64,000 nt of DNA from Noviherbaspirillum humi. Its GTDB lineage: Bacteria; Pseudomonadota; Gammaproteobacteria; Burkholderiales; Burkholderiaceae_D. The DNA lies in assembly GCF_900188095.1 (NCBI RefSeq), contig NZ_FZOT01000005.1:186001-250000 (forward strand). The letters run 5' to 3'. The translations under genes and the position numbers were made by a program. The notes below the pieces were generated by a model, which did no database searches, was not told the DNA's origin, and saw only the letters and a list, made by a program, of their open reading frames with translations. Below, piece after piece: positions 42,333 through 50,782 of the stretch (position 1 is its first letter; each line of letters begins with the position of its first letter).

Positions 42333-42755
42333 TTACATTTCACTGATTGCCTGCTTGTTCGACGTTTCCAATAATGGAGCAAGATCAGGTTGCGCATTGG
42401 CTCTCAATGTAGCCGCGAACTGTTCGAGTTCCAGTGCTTCCCTCAATACTCCGCGCGAACGCTCCAGAAGAATTTTCCCCGACTCCGTCAATTTGGATCT
42501 GCGTCCCTCGACTCTGAGCAAAGTAATCCCGATGGATTCTTCCAGCTGCGATATGGCGTAGCTTACGGCGGGCTGAGTAATGTGAAGTATGTCCGCTGCC
42601 TTGGCGAAACTTCCTGTCGCAACCACGACATGAAACACTTTCCAGAGTTTGAGGTTGAGCTTGAGTCTGCGTACGTTATCCGTCTCCGACATGTCGGCAG
42701 GCAAGAGATGTCTAGGCAGGGGCGAGCCAGTTTGCGATCCAGGGATTGAGTGCAT
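42333..42755 (-). CDS. LysR-type DNA-binding protein lacking the effector domain
   Basis: This 140-residue protein has only the LysR winged helix-turn-helix (about residues 31-95: GSFAKAADILHITQPAVSYA, LEESIGITLLRVEGRRSKLT) and about 45 further residues. The usual LysR effector-binding domain of roughly 200 residues is absent, and the frame ends at a TGA; no downstream frame restores it. It could be a truncated relic or a deliberate small regulator. The start is either 42755 or the ATG at 42692 (MSETDNVRR), and neither has a good ribosome site. It is divergent from the polysaccharide operon across an AT-rich gap. Confidence 0.75.
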   Translation of the reverse strand: MHSIPGSQTGSPLPRHLLPADMSETDNVRRLKLNLKLWKVFHVVVATGSFAKAADILHITQPAVSYAISQLEESIGITLLRVEGRRSKLTESGKILLERSRGVLREALELEQFAATLRANAQPDLAPLLETSNKQAISEM

Positions 42756-43376
42756 TTTTTATAACCAATAAAGAAGCTGCTTTTTAGGCTAGGTGAAAAA
42801 TGCCAAGATTTGATAGGTATTGATAACATTCAAGACTGCGAACGAAACGATAAATGGAATAAATAGATTAACAATAAAAGATGTCTAACAATCGCTTTAT
42901 CAAAGATAAAGCGTGCATCGATTGAGCTGCCTTAAAGAGATTTCGCCTGAGAATTGATCTAGAGAAAAGGTGTGGCGAAAAAACCATATCCGCTCTATTT
43001 TTATTAGAGGTGAAAGGACCGAGTCATTATCTTTAAGAGGACTGCTAGTCCTTGATTTTTAGGGTTCGTTCTTCGGGCGTGCGGATGTGTGAGTTGGCGC
43101 TGCGTGAGACGGGTTCTACATAGCGCTCCCTTGAATGTTCCAGTCGATCATTCAGTGTTTAAAACTTCCGTGTTCAACAAGAAAACTCAAACTAGATCGC
43201 TTAAAAAATTACATGTAAGAATCAGTGACTAATAGAAATAAATAAAATGTTTTTATTATATTTTTGCAAGCTGTATCGTTAAATTAGGCGAATTGCTTGA
43301 GCGCTTGAAAAATCGCGCTAAGGAGGCGACTCATTAGGACTTTCCCAGCGGCGATGCTTTCACCGGAGATTGACAG
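42756..43376. other. AT-rich intergenic region before the polysaccharide operon
   Basis: This 621-base region is visibly AT-richer than the rest of the window (runs of A/T at 42830-42960 and 43195-43270). It holds the inverted repeat AATAAAA (43241-43247) / TTTTATT (43251-43257). No gene, tRNA or sigma54 box was recognised. It is the probable control region of the operon starting at 43377 and of the LysR-like gene. Confidence 0.55.
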
Positions 43377-44495
43377 ATGTATTTGGATGCCCCGACAACG
43401 CAAAAGACGGATTTTTTCCGCCCGGTGTACTGCATCCTGGGATTGCCGCTAGATGCCATATCGCTTCAGCAAGCCGTCGACAAGATACGAAACGCAGCGA
43501 CGACGAGAAACCGGTGTTTCCTTTCTACGCCCAACCTCAACTTCGTCATCGGGAGTCGCACCGACAAGAACTTCCGCGATTCCGTCATCCGCAGCGATCT
43601 TTCATTGCCGGATGGTATGCCACTGGTGTGGATCAGCAAGCTGATGTCGGTTCCTATCCGCGAACGGATCGCGGGCTCCACCTTGTTTGAATCGATCTGC
43701 AAGCGCAACAAGGATGCACTATCGGTGTATTTTTTCGGCGGTCCGGATGGAGCAGCCGGAAAGGCTGCAGAGCTGGTGAACAGCGCGTCGTTCGGCGTGA
43801 AGTGCGTGGGCCACAAATCGCCAGGATACGGTTCGATGGAAGAGATGAGCCGTCGGGAGTTTATCGAGGACATCAATACCTGCGGACCGGACTTTCTCAT
43901 CATCGCGATGGGCGCCAAGAAAGGCCAGGCATGGATAGAGAGAAATTATTCGCTGATTCAAGTGCCGGTCATCAGTCATCTCGGCGCCGTGGTCAACATG
44001 ACGGCCGGCCGCATATATCGCGCGCCTGAGTGGTTGCAGCGCATCGGCCTGGAGTGGCTGTGGCGTATCAAAGAGGAACCCGTACTCTGGCGCCGCTATT
44101 TTTCTGATGGATTGTCCTTCATGAACTTGATGCTGACCCGCGTGCTTCCATGCTTGTTGGTGCAGCGCACGCGACGGGTACCGCTTTACCTGTTCGACCA
44201 TGCCAAGGTGTTTCTCCATAAAGACGACCGCCAAGTACAGATCACTTTCGTAGGCCCCTGGGGTGAGAAAAACATCGGCGAATTAAGAACCAAGTTCACC
44301 GAAGCCACGATTGAGCCAAGTGACATCACCCTGGATTGCCACCACCTCAATTACGTCGATAGCGCGCTGCTTGGATTGTTTGCGTTGCTTTACGGCCATC
44401 AATTGAAGATAGGCATGAAATTTCACGTCGTCGGTGTTTCACCATCGGTGAAAAAAATGTTCTGCCTGCATTGCGCGGAGTATTTGTTGAGCTGA
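43377..44495 (+). CDS. WecG/TagA/CpsF glycosyltransferase fused to a STAS domain
   Basis: Residues 15-250 are a GT26 (WecG/TagA/CpsF) glycosyltransferase, which normally adds a ManNAc-type sugar to a lipid-linked precursor. Family features are TPNLNFVIGSRTDKNF, the catalytic-type Asp79 in LPDGMPLVW, LIIAMGAKKGQAW and the APEWLQRIGLEWLWRIKEEP helix. Residues 285-372 have the STAS pattern (LDCHHLNYVDSALLGLFALL). STAS domains bind partners in sigma-factor and phosphosignalling circuits. The Ser usually phosphorylated is Ala330 here (D328-S329-A330). GGAG lies upstream of the ATG. It is the first gene of the island. Confidence 0.88.
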   Translation: MYLDAPTTQKTDFFRPVYCILGLPLDAISLQQAVDKIRNAATTRNRCFLSTPNLNFVIGSRTDKNFRDSVIRSDLSLPDGMPLVWISKLMSVPIRERIAGSTLFESICKRNKDALSVYFFGGPDGAAGKAAELVNSASFGVKCVGHKSPGYGSMEEMSRREFIEDINTCGPDFLIIAMGAKKGQAWIERNYSLIQVPVISHLGAVVNMTAGRIYRAPEWLQRIGLEWLWRIKEEPVLWRRYFSDGLSFMNLMLTRVLPCLLVQRTRRVPLYLFDHAKVFLHKDDRQVQITFVGPWGEKNIGELRTKFTEATIEPSDITLDCHHLNYVDSALLGLFALLYGHQLKIGMKFHVVGVSPSVKKMFCLHCAEYLLS

Positions 44496-44609
44496 ATTAA
44501 AAGCCGAACCTCATTGATTTTTCTCAGCATTCTGCAGAGGTGGGGGGATAGGCCGGAATGGTTAAGTTGTCAATTGGTAGTCTTGGTCTGACATAACGGG
44601 AAGAGCCCA

Positions 44610-46037
44610 ATGAGCCTGCTGCAGCTGCTGTTGATCCTGAAGGCGAGAGCAAGAGTGATCTTTATGGTGCTCGCATTGACCCTGCTCGCGGCTTGCGCGA
44701 CAGTGGTCTTGATGCCGAAGACCTATAAGGCAACGACGTCCATCGTGCTCAACTACAAAGGCACCGATTCGGTGAGCGGGTCCACTGCGCCTGGACAGCT
44801 TGTTTCCGGCTACTTGCCTACCTACATGTCCACCCAGATCGACATCATCAAGAGCATGACCGTTGCTCTGCGGGTTGTCGATCGATTGAAGCTCGCCTCC
44901 GTACCCCTTTTCCGCGAAGAATACGAGGAAGCTACCAAGGGCAATACGGATATCCGCGAGTGGCTCGCCAACTATCTGCTCAAGAAGCTGGAGGTGAAGC
45001 CTTCCAAGGAAAGCAGCGTGTTGAACGTCAGCTTCAAGGCTTCCGACCCGAAGTATGCGGCGGCAATTGCTGATGGATTCGTAGACGCCTACCAACAGGT
45101 CACGGCGGAGATCGATGCCAATCCGGCGCGCAGCGCCTCCAATTACTTCACCGAGCAGCTGAAAAACCTGCGCAACAATTTCGAGGCGGCCCAGGAAAAA
45201 GTGACGCGGTACCAGCGGGAGAGCGGCATCGTCAATGCGGACAACCGAATCGACGTTGAAAATACGCGCCTCAACGAATTGTCGAATCAGCTGGTCGTCG
45301 CGCAGTCGCAATTGATGGAGGCGAACTCCAGAGGAAAACAGGTCCAGGGAAGGGCGGACGAATCCCCCGACGTGGCCAACAATGCCCTGATCCAGGGCTT
45401 GAAGATCGAACTCAACAAGGCCGAGACCAAGCTGGCGATCATTTCGGAAAAATATACCCGTGACCATCCTACCTATCAGGAAGCCAAGGCCGAGGTGACC
45501 AAGCTGCAGGCAGCGCTGCGGGCCAATATTGCCATCATCTCTCGCTCAATTTCCAACAACGCCCAGATCCTGGAACGGCGGGCAAACGAACTGCGGGCCG
45601 CGGTTGAGGAGCAGAAGGCGAGGATTCAGGACCTCAACCAGAAACGCAATGAGCTGAATCTGCTGGTGAAGGATGCCGAGACCGCCCAAAAAACGTATGA
45701 AGCCGTTTCGCAAAGGCTCGCGCAATCCAAGATCCAGGGGCAATCCAACCAATCCGACATCTCGGTGCTCACCAGCGCGATCATTCCGCGGGATGCCGCT
45801 TCGCCACGCCCGACCATCGTTTTGCTGGTGGCAGCGTTTGTCGGCATGTTCCTCGGCATTTGCTGCGCGATCGTGATGGAACTGCTTGACCGACGCGTGC
45901 GTTCGGTGCGCGATCTGGAAGAGCTCGTCGGCCTTCCGGTATTGGTACGCATCGACTCATTTGGGCTTGAAGGAGATGGCCGGCAGCCGGGCCTGCTTCC
46001 CTGGAACCGGCCGAAAATGCTTCCCGGCAGCTCATGA
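44610..46037 (+). CDS. epsF: EpsF/Wzz-type chain-length determinant protein
   Basis: This inner-membrane polysaccharide co-polymerase of 475 residues controls chain length and export. It has a first membrane helix at about residues 12-35, a Wzz domain with YKATTSIVLNYKG, a long periplasmic coiled coil (about 180-400) and a second helix near 405-428 preceded by the proline-rich SPRP. The cytoplasmic C-terminus is short, without an ATPase domain, consistent with the separate ATPase encoded next. EpsF-type proteins of betaproteobacteria share this layout. Confidence 0.9.
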   Translation: MSLLQLLLILKARARVIFMVLALTLLAACATVVLMPKTYKATTSIVLNYKGTDSVSGSTAPGQLVSGYLPTYMSTQIDIIKSMTVALRVVDRLKLASVPLFREEYEEATKGNTDIREWLANYLLKKLEVKPSKESSVLNVSFKASDPKYAAAIADGFVDAYQQVTAEIDANPARSASNYFTEQLKNLRNNFEAAQEKVTRYQRESGIVNADNRIDVENTRLNELSNQLVVAQSQLMEANSRGKQVQGRADESPDVANNALIQGLKIELNKAETKLAIISEKYTRDHPTYQEAKAEVTKLQAALRANIAIISRSISNNAQILERRANELRAAVEEQKARIQDLNQKRNELNLLVKDAETAQKTYEAVSQRLAQSKIQGQSNQSDISVLTSAIIPRDAASPRPTIVLLVAAFVGMFLGICCAIVMELLDRRVRSVRDLEELVGLPVLVRIDSFGLEGDGRQPGLLPWNRPKMLPGSS

Positions 46038-46107
46038 CGAGGCCGGTTGCGTTTGAAGACCCGCTTGACAGAAAACCCATCCAGTCCAAGGTTAAAGGCC
46101 ACGGCAC

Positions 46108-47004
46108 ATGACCACTCCCAATTACCTTCAGGTCACCACCGACGAGAACGTCAGCGAAATCTTTCGCCGGCCGAGTCGGCCCATCGGGACCATACTTGTC
46201 GACGCCGGTCGCCTGGAAAGCGACGACATCGAGAATATTTGCGTCTTCCAGCAGAAATCAGATTGCCTGTTCGGCGAGGCGGCGGTGCGCATGGGCCTGC
46301 TGTCCGAAACCGACGTCGCGCAGGCACTCTTGCGCCAGTTTGATTGCGGCTATCTCGTACGCGGACGGAGCCGGGTCCACCATGAAGTCTTCGCCGCTTA
46401 CGAGATGACATCGGGTAGAACCGAAATTCTGCGCCGCCTGCGCAGCTCCATCCTCGCTTGTCTGGCGGAACACGACAATGATGAACGGGTGCTTTCGATC
46501 ATCAGCGCGCATCGCATGGAAGGGCGCAGCATTTTGGCGGCCAACCTGGCGGTATTGTTCAGCCAGCTTGGTAAAAGGACTTTATTGATCGATGCAGACT
46601 TCCGACATCCGCGCCAGCATAGCCTCTTCGGCATCGACAACAAGAGCGGCCTCTCGAGCGTGCTCGCCGGCCGCGTTTCGCTGGATGTGCTGCGCAAGGT
46701 CGAGGGCCTCGACTATCTCGCCATTCTGCCCGCCGGAATTTGCCCGCCCAATCCGAGCGAGCTGCTTGAACGCCCGATCTTCTCGCTGGTGCTCAACCAG
46801 CTCGTCGCCCAGTTCGACATGATCCTCGTCGACACGCCGGCTTATGACTTGTATGGCGATGCGCACAGCGTGTCGCGGCATGGACGCAATGCGCTGGTGG
46901 TGGTCAAGGACGGCGTCGGCCAGATCGATGCATTGCGCAGTCTGATGGCCGATTCCATGAGCGCGCGAGTGAATGTAATCGGCTCCGTGCTGAACACGTT
47001 TTAA
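46108..47004 (+). CDS. epsG: EpsG-type ATPase/tyrosine-kinase-like partner of EpsF, with MshEN-like N-domain
   Basis: This 298-residue cytoplasmic partner of EpsF carries at residues 28-85 two repeats resembling the MshEN module (IGTILVDAGRLESDDIENIC and FGEAAVRMGLLSETDVAQAL), a fold known to bind c-di-GMP. The ATPase domain follows: the Walker A segment is SAHRMEGRSILAANLA (residues 133-148), with Arg140 where BY-kinases have Lys, and Walker A' is LLIDADFRHPRQ. Unlike most BY-kinases it lacks a tyrosine-rich C-terminal tail. Arg in Walker A also occurs in some EpsG proteins. It lies 70 bases after epsF. Confidence 0.85.
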   Translation: MTTPNYLQVTTDENVSEIFRRPSRPIGTILVDAGRLESDDIENICVFQQKSDCLFGEAAVRMGLLSETDVAQALLRQFDCGYLVRGRSRVHHEVFAAYEMTSGRTEILRRLRSSILACLAEHDNDERVLSIISAHRMEGRSILAANLAVLFSQLGKRTLLIDADFRHPRQHSLFGIDNKSGLSSVLAGRVSLDVLRKVEGLDYLAILPAGICPPNPSELLERPIFSLVLNQLVAQFDMILVDTPAYDLYGDAHSVSRHGRNALVVVKDGVGQIDALRSLMADSMSARVNVIGSVLNTF

Positions 47005-47024
47005 TCCGGCGCTCACCGGCATCG

Positions 47025-47055
47025 AAGGGGCGGGCCGCAGGGCGGCCCGCCCCTT
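47025..47055 (+). repeat. Strong GC-rich hairpin between epsG and the next glycosyltransferase
   Basis: AAGGGGCGGGCCGC and GCGGCCCGCCCCTT form a 14-bp perfect stem with a 3-base loop, 20 bases after epsG. No T tract follows. It could be a stabilising or partial-termination element inside the operon. Confidence 0.7.
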
Positions 47056-47078
47056 CCAACAATAAGCATGGCAGATCA

Positions 47079-48062
47079 ATGAACTCAGGAACCGCGAGAA
47101 TATCGGTTGTCGTCCCCGCATATAACGTCGAACGTTATGTGGAGAGCGCGCTTGAATCGCTGCTGAATCAGACGCAGCCGTTCCATGAGATCATCGTCAT
47201 CAACGATGGCAGCACCGATCGCACGCTCGAAAAGCTGTCCCGATATGCCGGCGAACCGCGTGTCACCATCAAATCCACCGCGAATCAGGGCCTCGGACCG
47301 GCACGTCAAGAAGGCATCGGGCTGGCCACCGGCGATTACATCTACTTTTTCGATTCGGATGACCTGCTGCAGCCGGATTTTGTCGAACGCATATCCGAAC
47401 GGATTTTGACGGAGGAAAACCCCGACCTCATTTTCATCAGCAGTTCTGTCTTCCATGACGACGAGCTGAATCTCCTGAACGCGGATGCAGCCGCGGACGA
47501 CCAATACCGGCGCATGGTCACGGGCAGCTTCGCCTCCGGCCTGGATGCTTGCAAGGCGATGCTGGACTCGGGAAAGCTTTCCCCCAGCGCTTGCCTCTAT
47601 GTCTCCAAACGGTCGTTGTGGCGCGACGGATTGAAATTTCCTTCCATCATCCATGAAGACGATTACGTGATTCCACGCTTGTTCGCTGCAGCGGGCAAGT
47701 CGGTCGTGACGGATATGTGCCTGTATCGCAGGCGAATTCGCAACGGCTCCATCATGAACGGGCGCGGCAGCCGCAAGCATGTCGATGGCTATTTCCAAGC
47801 CTTCCGCTCGACTTGGTGGGTACTCCGAAAAACGCGCGACCCCGAGCACAAGGCGACCTTGAAGCGGCTGCTTGCGGGCGTCGTGTGGCTGTATTTCTAT
47901 GAATGCCGCCGCTCGGAATTGTCCCCGCGGCCTATGGAAGTCCTGGAGATGCTATGCGTCAACGGGAGCGTGCCGGCGCGGGACCTGGCGCGCGCAAGCC
48001 TTCCCTCGAATTTGAGAACCACCTTGCGCACTTTCAGGGCCCTGGTACAGGGAGGGCAATGA
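47079..48062 (+). CDS. Glycosyltransferase family 2
   Basis: This cytoplasmic GT-A-fold sugar transferase of 327 residues has the N-terminal nucleotide-sugar domain with VVVPAYNVERYVESAL, IVINDGSTDRTLEKL and the metal-binding DSDD in YIYFFDSDDLLQ (about residues 86-97). The C-terminal part (from about 230) is basic and helical. The acceptor and sugar cannot be told from sequence. It is one of four GT2 genes in the island, and the hairpin at 47025 precedes it. Confidence 0.9.
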   Translation: MNSGTARISVVVPAYNVERYVESALESLLNQTQPFHEIIVINDGSTDRTLEKLSRYAGEPRVTIKSTANQGLGPARQEGIGLATGDYIYFFDSDDLLQPDFVERISERILTEENPDLIFISSSVFHDDELNLLNADAAADDQYRRMVTGSFASGLDACKAMLDSGKLSPSACLYVSKRSLWRDGLKFPSIIHEDDYVIPRLFAAAGKSVVTDMCLYRRRIRNGSIMNGRGSRKHVDGYFQAFRSTWWVLRKTRDPEHKATLKRLLAGVVWLYFYECRRSELSPRPMEVLEMLCVNGSVPARDLARASLPSNLRTTLRTFRALVQGGQ

Positions 48063-48248
48063 CTTGGCTTGTCGAGACCGCGCACTTCGGGAGACGCACC
48101 CTGGATCGGCGCGGGCGTTCGACGAACACTTTTTTTGCCGCTGGCGCAATCCAGCCATCCCCTGACGAAAGGCGATTTTTATCGGTGGCTGGCCAATATC
48201 GACCCGTAACGCGAATACACCGCACAAGCATCCATCTGGAACTTCACC

Positions 48249-49676
48249 ATGCGCATCGTAACTAGCGTCCGCTGGGCAGCATTGTCGCAAGCTTCCAGAG
48301 TCATCGCCCAGCTGATCAGCGTTTCGGTCCTGAGCCGGATTCTGGCGCCGGAATCCTACGGGCTCATGTCGATCGCCATGACGGTGACCAACCTGGCTTT
48401 CCTGTTCCGGGATCTTGGCACTTCCGCGACCATCATTCAGCGCAAGGAACTCACGGAGCGAATGAAGAGCACGGTGTACTGGTGCAATGTCGCCCTGGGT
48501 TGCTCCATTGGCCTTTTGCTGGTGCTGCTGGCGTATCCCATCGCACTGATTTTCAAGGATGAGCGTCTGGCTCCCATCATGATGGCGCTGGCCATTGTGT
48601 TTCCGATCGCCAGCCTGAGCCTGCTGCACCAGGCTTTGCTGGAGCGGGAATCGGATTTCCGCCTGCTTGCCCGCATCGAAATCGTCAGTTCGATCAGTGG
48701 CATCGCCATCGCGCTGTTTCTCGCATATCGCGGCGCGGGGATCTGGAGTCTCGTGATGCAGATGATCGGGTCCACGATCATCACCGTGATCCAGCTCCGA
48801 TGGGCCAACCGCTGGCGTGCACGTCTTGTCTTCTCGAAGGAAGACTTGCTGTCTTTGTTCGGCTTCGGGGGCAATTTTTCCCTGTTTCAGTTCGTCATTT
48901 ATCTGGAGCAGAATGCCGACAGCATGATCATCGGGCGCCTGCTCGGTCCCGGCCCGCTCGGAATCTATTCGATGGCGTACAAGATCATGCTTTTCCCTTT
49001 GCAAAATCTGACGGCGGTGATCTCGCGCGCGCTTTTTCCCGCTTTCAGCCGCAAACAGGATTCGATCGAAGAGATCGCCAATCTCTACCTGCGCGCGGTG
49101 CGCATCATCGCCATGGCGACGGCACCGCTGATGGCCGGCATGTTTTTCCTGCGCGCGGAATTCGTCGCCATCCTGTTCGGACCGCAATGGTCCGAGGTGG
49201 CCAATATCCTGAAATGGCTCGCGCCAGTGGGCTTTCTGCAGGCCATGACCGCAAGCACCGGGGTAGTGTTTCTTTCACTCGGCAGGGCGCGGCTGATGCT
49301 CATGTTCGGGATTCTCGGCGCTTTCCTGCAGATCAGCGCTTTCCTGATCGGCGTGCATTGGGGCATAGAAGGCGTTGCGGCATGCTATCTGGTGGCCATC
49401 ATCATCAATTTCCTGCCGTGCTTCTGCTGCGTTGCCCGCCTGCTGAAGATTCCATTCGCGCGGCTGGTGATCGACTTCCTCAAGCCGCTGGTGGCATCCG
49501 CCGTCATGCTGCTGGCGCTGTATGAGATTCATCAACTCATCATGCAGATCCGTCCGTCGCAGCTCGGCTTCGTCGCGATCAATGTCATGGTCGGCGCGCT
49601 GATCTATGGCGTCGTATTGCTGGTTTTCCTGCGTCAGGACATTTCGGACATCCGGTCCCTGGCGAAATTTGGTTGA
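48249..49676 (+). CDS. Wzx-type polysaccharide flippase (MOP superfamily)
   Basis: This integral membrane protein of 475 residues has about 12 to 14 helices throughout and probably flips lipid-linked repeat units across the inner membrane. The N-terminal RWAALSQASRVIAQLISVSVLSRILAP (seen in two parts, RWAALSQASRV and ISVSVLSRILAP) and the central DSMIIGRLLGPGPLGIYSMA are typical of WzxC-like proteins. The 186 bases between the preceding gene and this one hold no gene. It belongs to the assembly side of the island with the polymerase-type protein at 51897. Confidence 0.88.
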   Translation: MRIVTSVRWAALSQASRVIAQLISVSVLSRILAPESYGLMSIAMTVTNLAFLFRDLGTSATIIQRKELTERMKSTVYWCNVALGCSIGLLLVLLAYPIALIFKDERLAPIMMALAIVFPIASLSLLHQALLERESDFRLLARIEIVSSISGIAIALFLAYRGAGIWSLVMQMIGSTIITVIQLRWANRWRARLVFSKEDLLSLFGFGGNFSLFQFVIYLEQNADSMIIGRLLGPGPLGIYSMAYKIMLFPLQNLTAVISRALFPAFSRKQDSIEEIANLYLRAVRIIAMATAPLMAGMFFLRAEFVAILFGPQWSEVANILKWLAPVGFLQAMTASTGVVFLSLGRARLMLMFGILGAFLQISAFLIGVHWGIEGVAACYLVAIIINFLPCFCCVARLLKIPFARLVIDFLKPLVASAVMLLALYEIHQLIMQIRPSQLGFVAINVMVGALIYGVVLLVFLRQDISDIRSLAKFG

Positions 49677-49714
49677 TTCGAGGTTTGCATGAGTTACTCC
49701 CCGAGGATGTTGAG

Positions 49715-50719
49715 ATGAGCGTTTCCTCCCCGACGGTATCCGTAGTGATTCCCGTCTACAACGGCGCGCCGTTCATCGCGTTTGCCGTTGAGAGCGTCCT
49801 TGCGCAGCGCTACCAGCCAGAGGAGATCATCGTCGTCAATGACGGCTCGGTGGATGGAACGCTGCAGGTGCTCGAAAGATTTGGCAGCCGCATCAAGGTC
49901 ATTTCCATTCCCAATGGCGGCGTATCCAATGCGCGCAATGTCGGCATTCATGCCAGCACCGGCGAACTGATCGCCTTCCTGGACGCGGACGATATATGGG
50001 ACCCCGACAAGCTCCGGCTGCAGGTGCAGGCGCTGCAAGCTTTCCCGACGGCGGGGCTGTGCTGTTGTGACTTCATGACTTACAACTGGTCCATGCACGC
50101 CAAGACCAACCACTTCGGCCTGTTCTCGGGGGATCCGGCTTTCCAGCTGGACAGGCCGTTTGCCGCGGACGCATTCGGCATCCTGATTCGGTACAACTTC
50201 GTCGGCACCGCATCGACCGTGGTTGTCCGCAAAGCCCTGCTGGATCAGGTTGGCCTGTTCGATGTCTCATACCGGCAGGCGGAAGACTACGATCTTTGGC
50301 TGCGTTGCGCGCTGCATGCCGAGGTGATCAGCCTGTCCAAGGTGCTGGTCGACAAGCGGGCCCATGACCGGAATCTTACCAACGATTTCGCCGAGACCCT
50401 TCAGTTCCATGAACGGGTGCTGCTGTCGTGGATGCAGACCCGGGGCGATGTGTTTGCGCAGCGCGGGCTGTGGGAGTCGGCCTTGGCGGCGCTGGCGCAG
50501 ACCCGGTACCAGATCGGGAACCTCCTTTTCGAAAAGGGGCTGCGCTTTCAAGCGTTCGGCTATTACTTCCGTGGACTGCGCTCGGTCTGGTCGTTGTCGA
50601 ACTTGCGCGCTTTTCTCTACTACGTCTCCCGGAAGGTGGTGCGCATGCTCAGCTTCGGCATGATTCGCAACCGTCGGCCGATCGGACACCCGTCGCTGGA
50701 TCAGCGGCGGGCGGCGTAA
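49715..50719 (+). CDS. Glycosyltransferase family 2
   Basis: This 334-residue GT2 protein starts at the ATG at 49715 (GAGGAT upstream); an in-frame extension overlapping the flippase is not needed. Motifs are VVIPVYNGAPFIAFAVESVL, IIVVNDGSVDGTL and DADD in IAFLDADDIWDP (about residues 85-96). The C-terminal 120 residues are helical with basic patches and no strong membrane span. The donor sugar is unknown. Confidence 0.9.
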   Translation: MSVSSPTVSVVIPVYNGAPFIAFAVESVLAQRYQPEEIIVVNDGSVDGTLQVLERFGSRIKVISIPNGGVSNARNVGIHASTGELIAFLDADDIWDPDKLRLQVQALQAFPTAGLCCCDFMTYNWSMHAKTNHFGLFSGDPAFQLDRPFAADAFGILIRYNFVGTASTVVVRKALLDQVGLFDVSYRQAEDYDLWLRCALHAEVISLSKVLVDKRAHDRNLTNDFAETLQFHERVLLSWMQTRGDVFAQRGLWESALAALAQTRYQIGNLLFEKGLRFQAFGYYFRGLRSVWSLSNLRAFLYYVSRKVVRMLSFGMIRNRRPIGHPSLDQRRAA

Positions 50720-50782
50720 AGGAGAGGTTATTTTGCTGTCTGCCCTATTGACCAATCGAAGCAACATGCCGACGGGGGTGCC

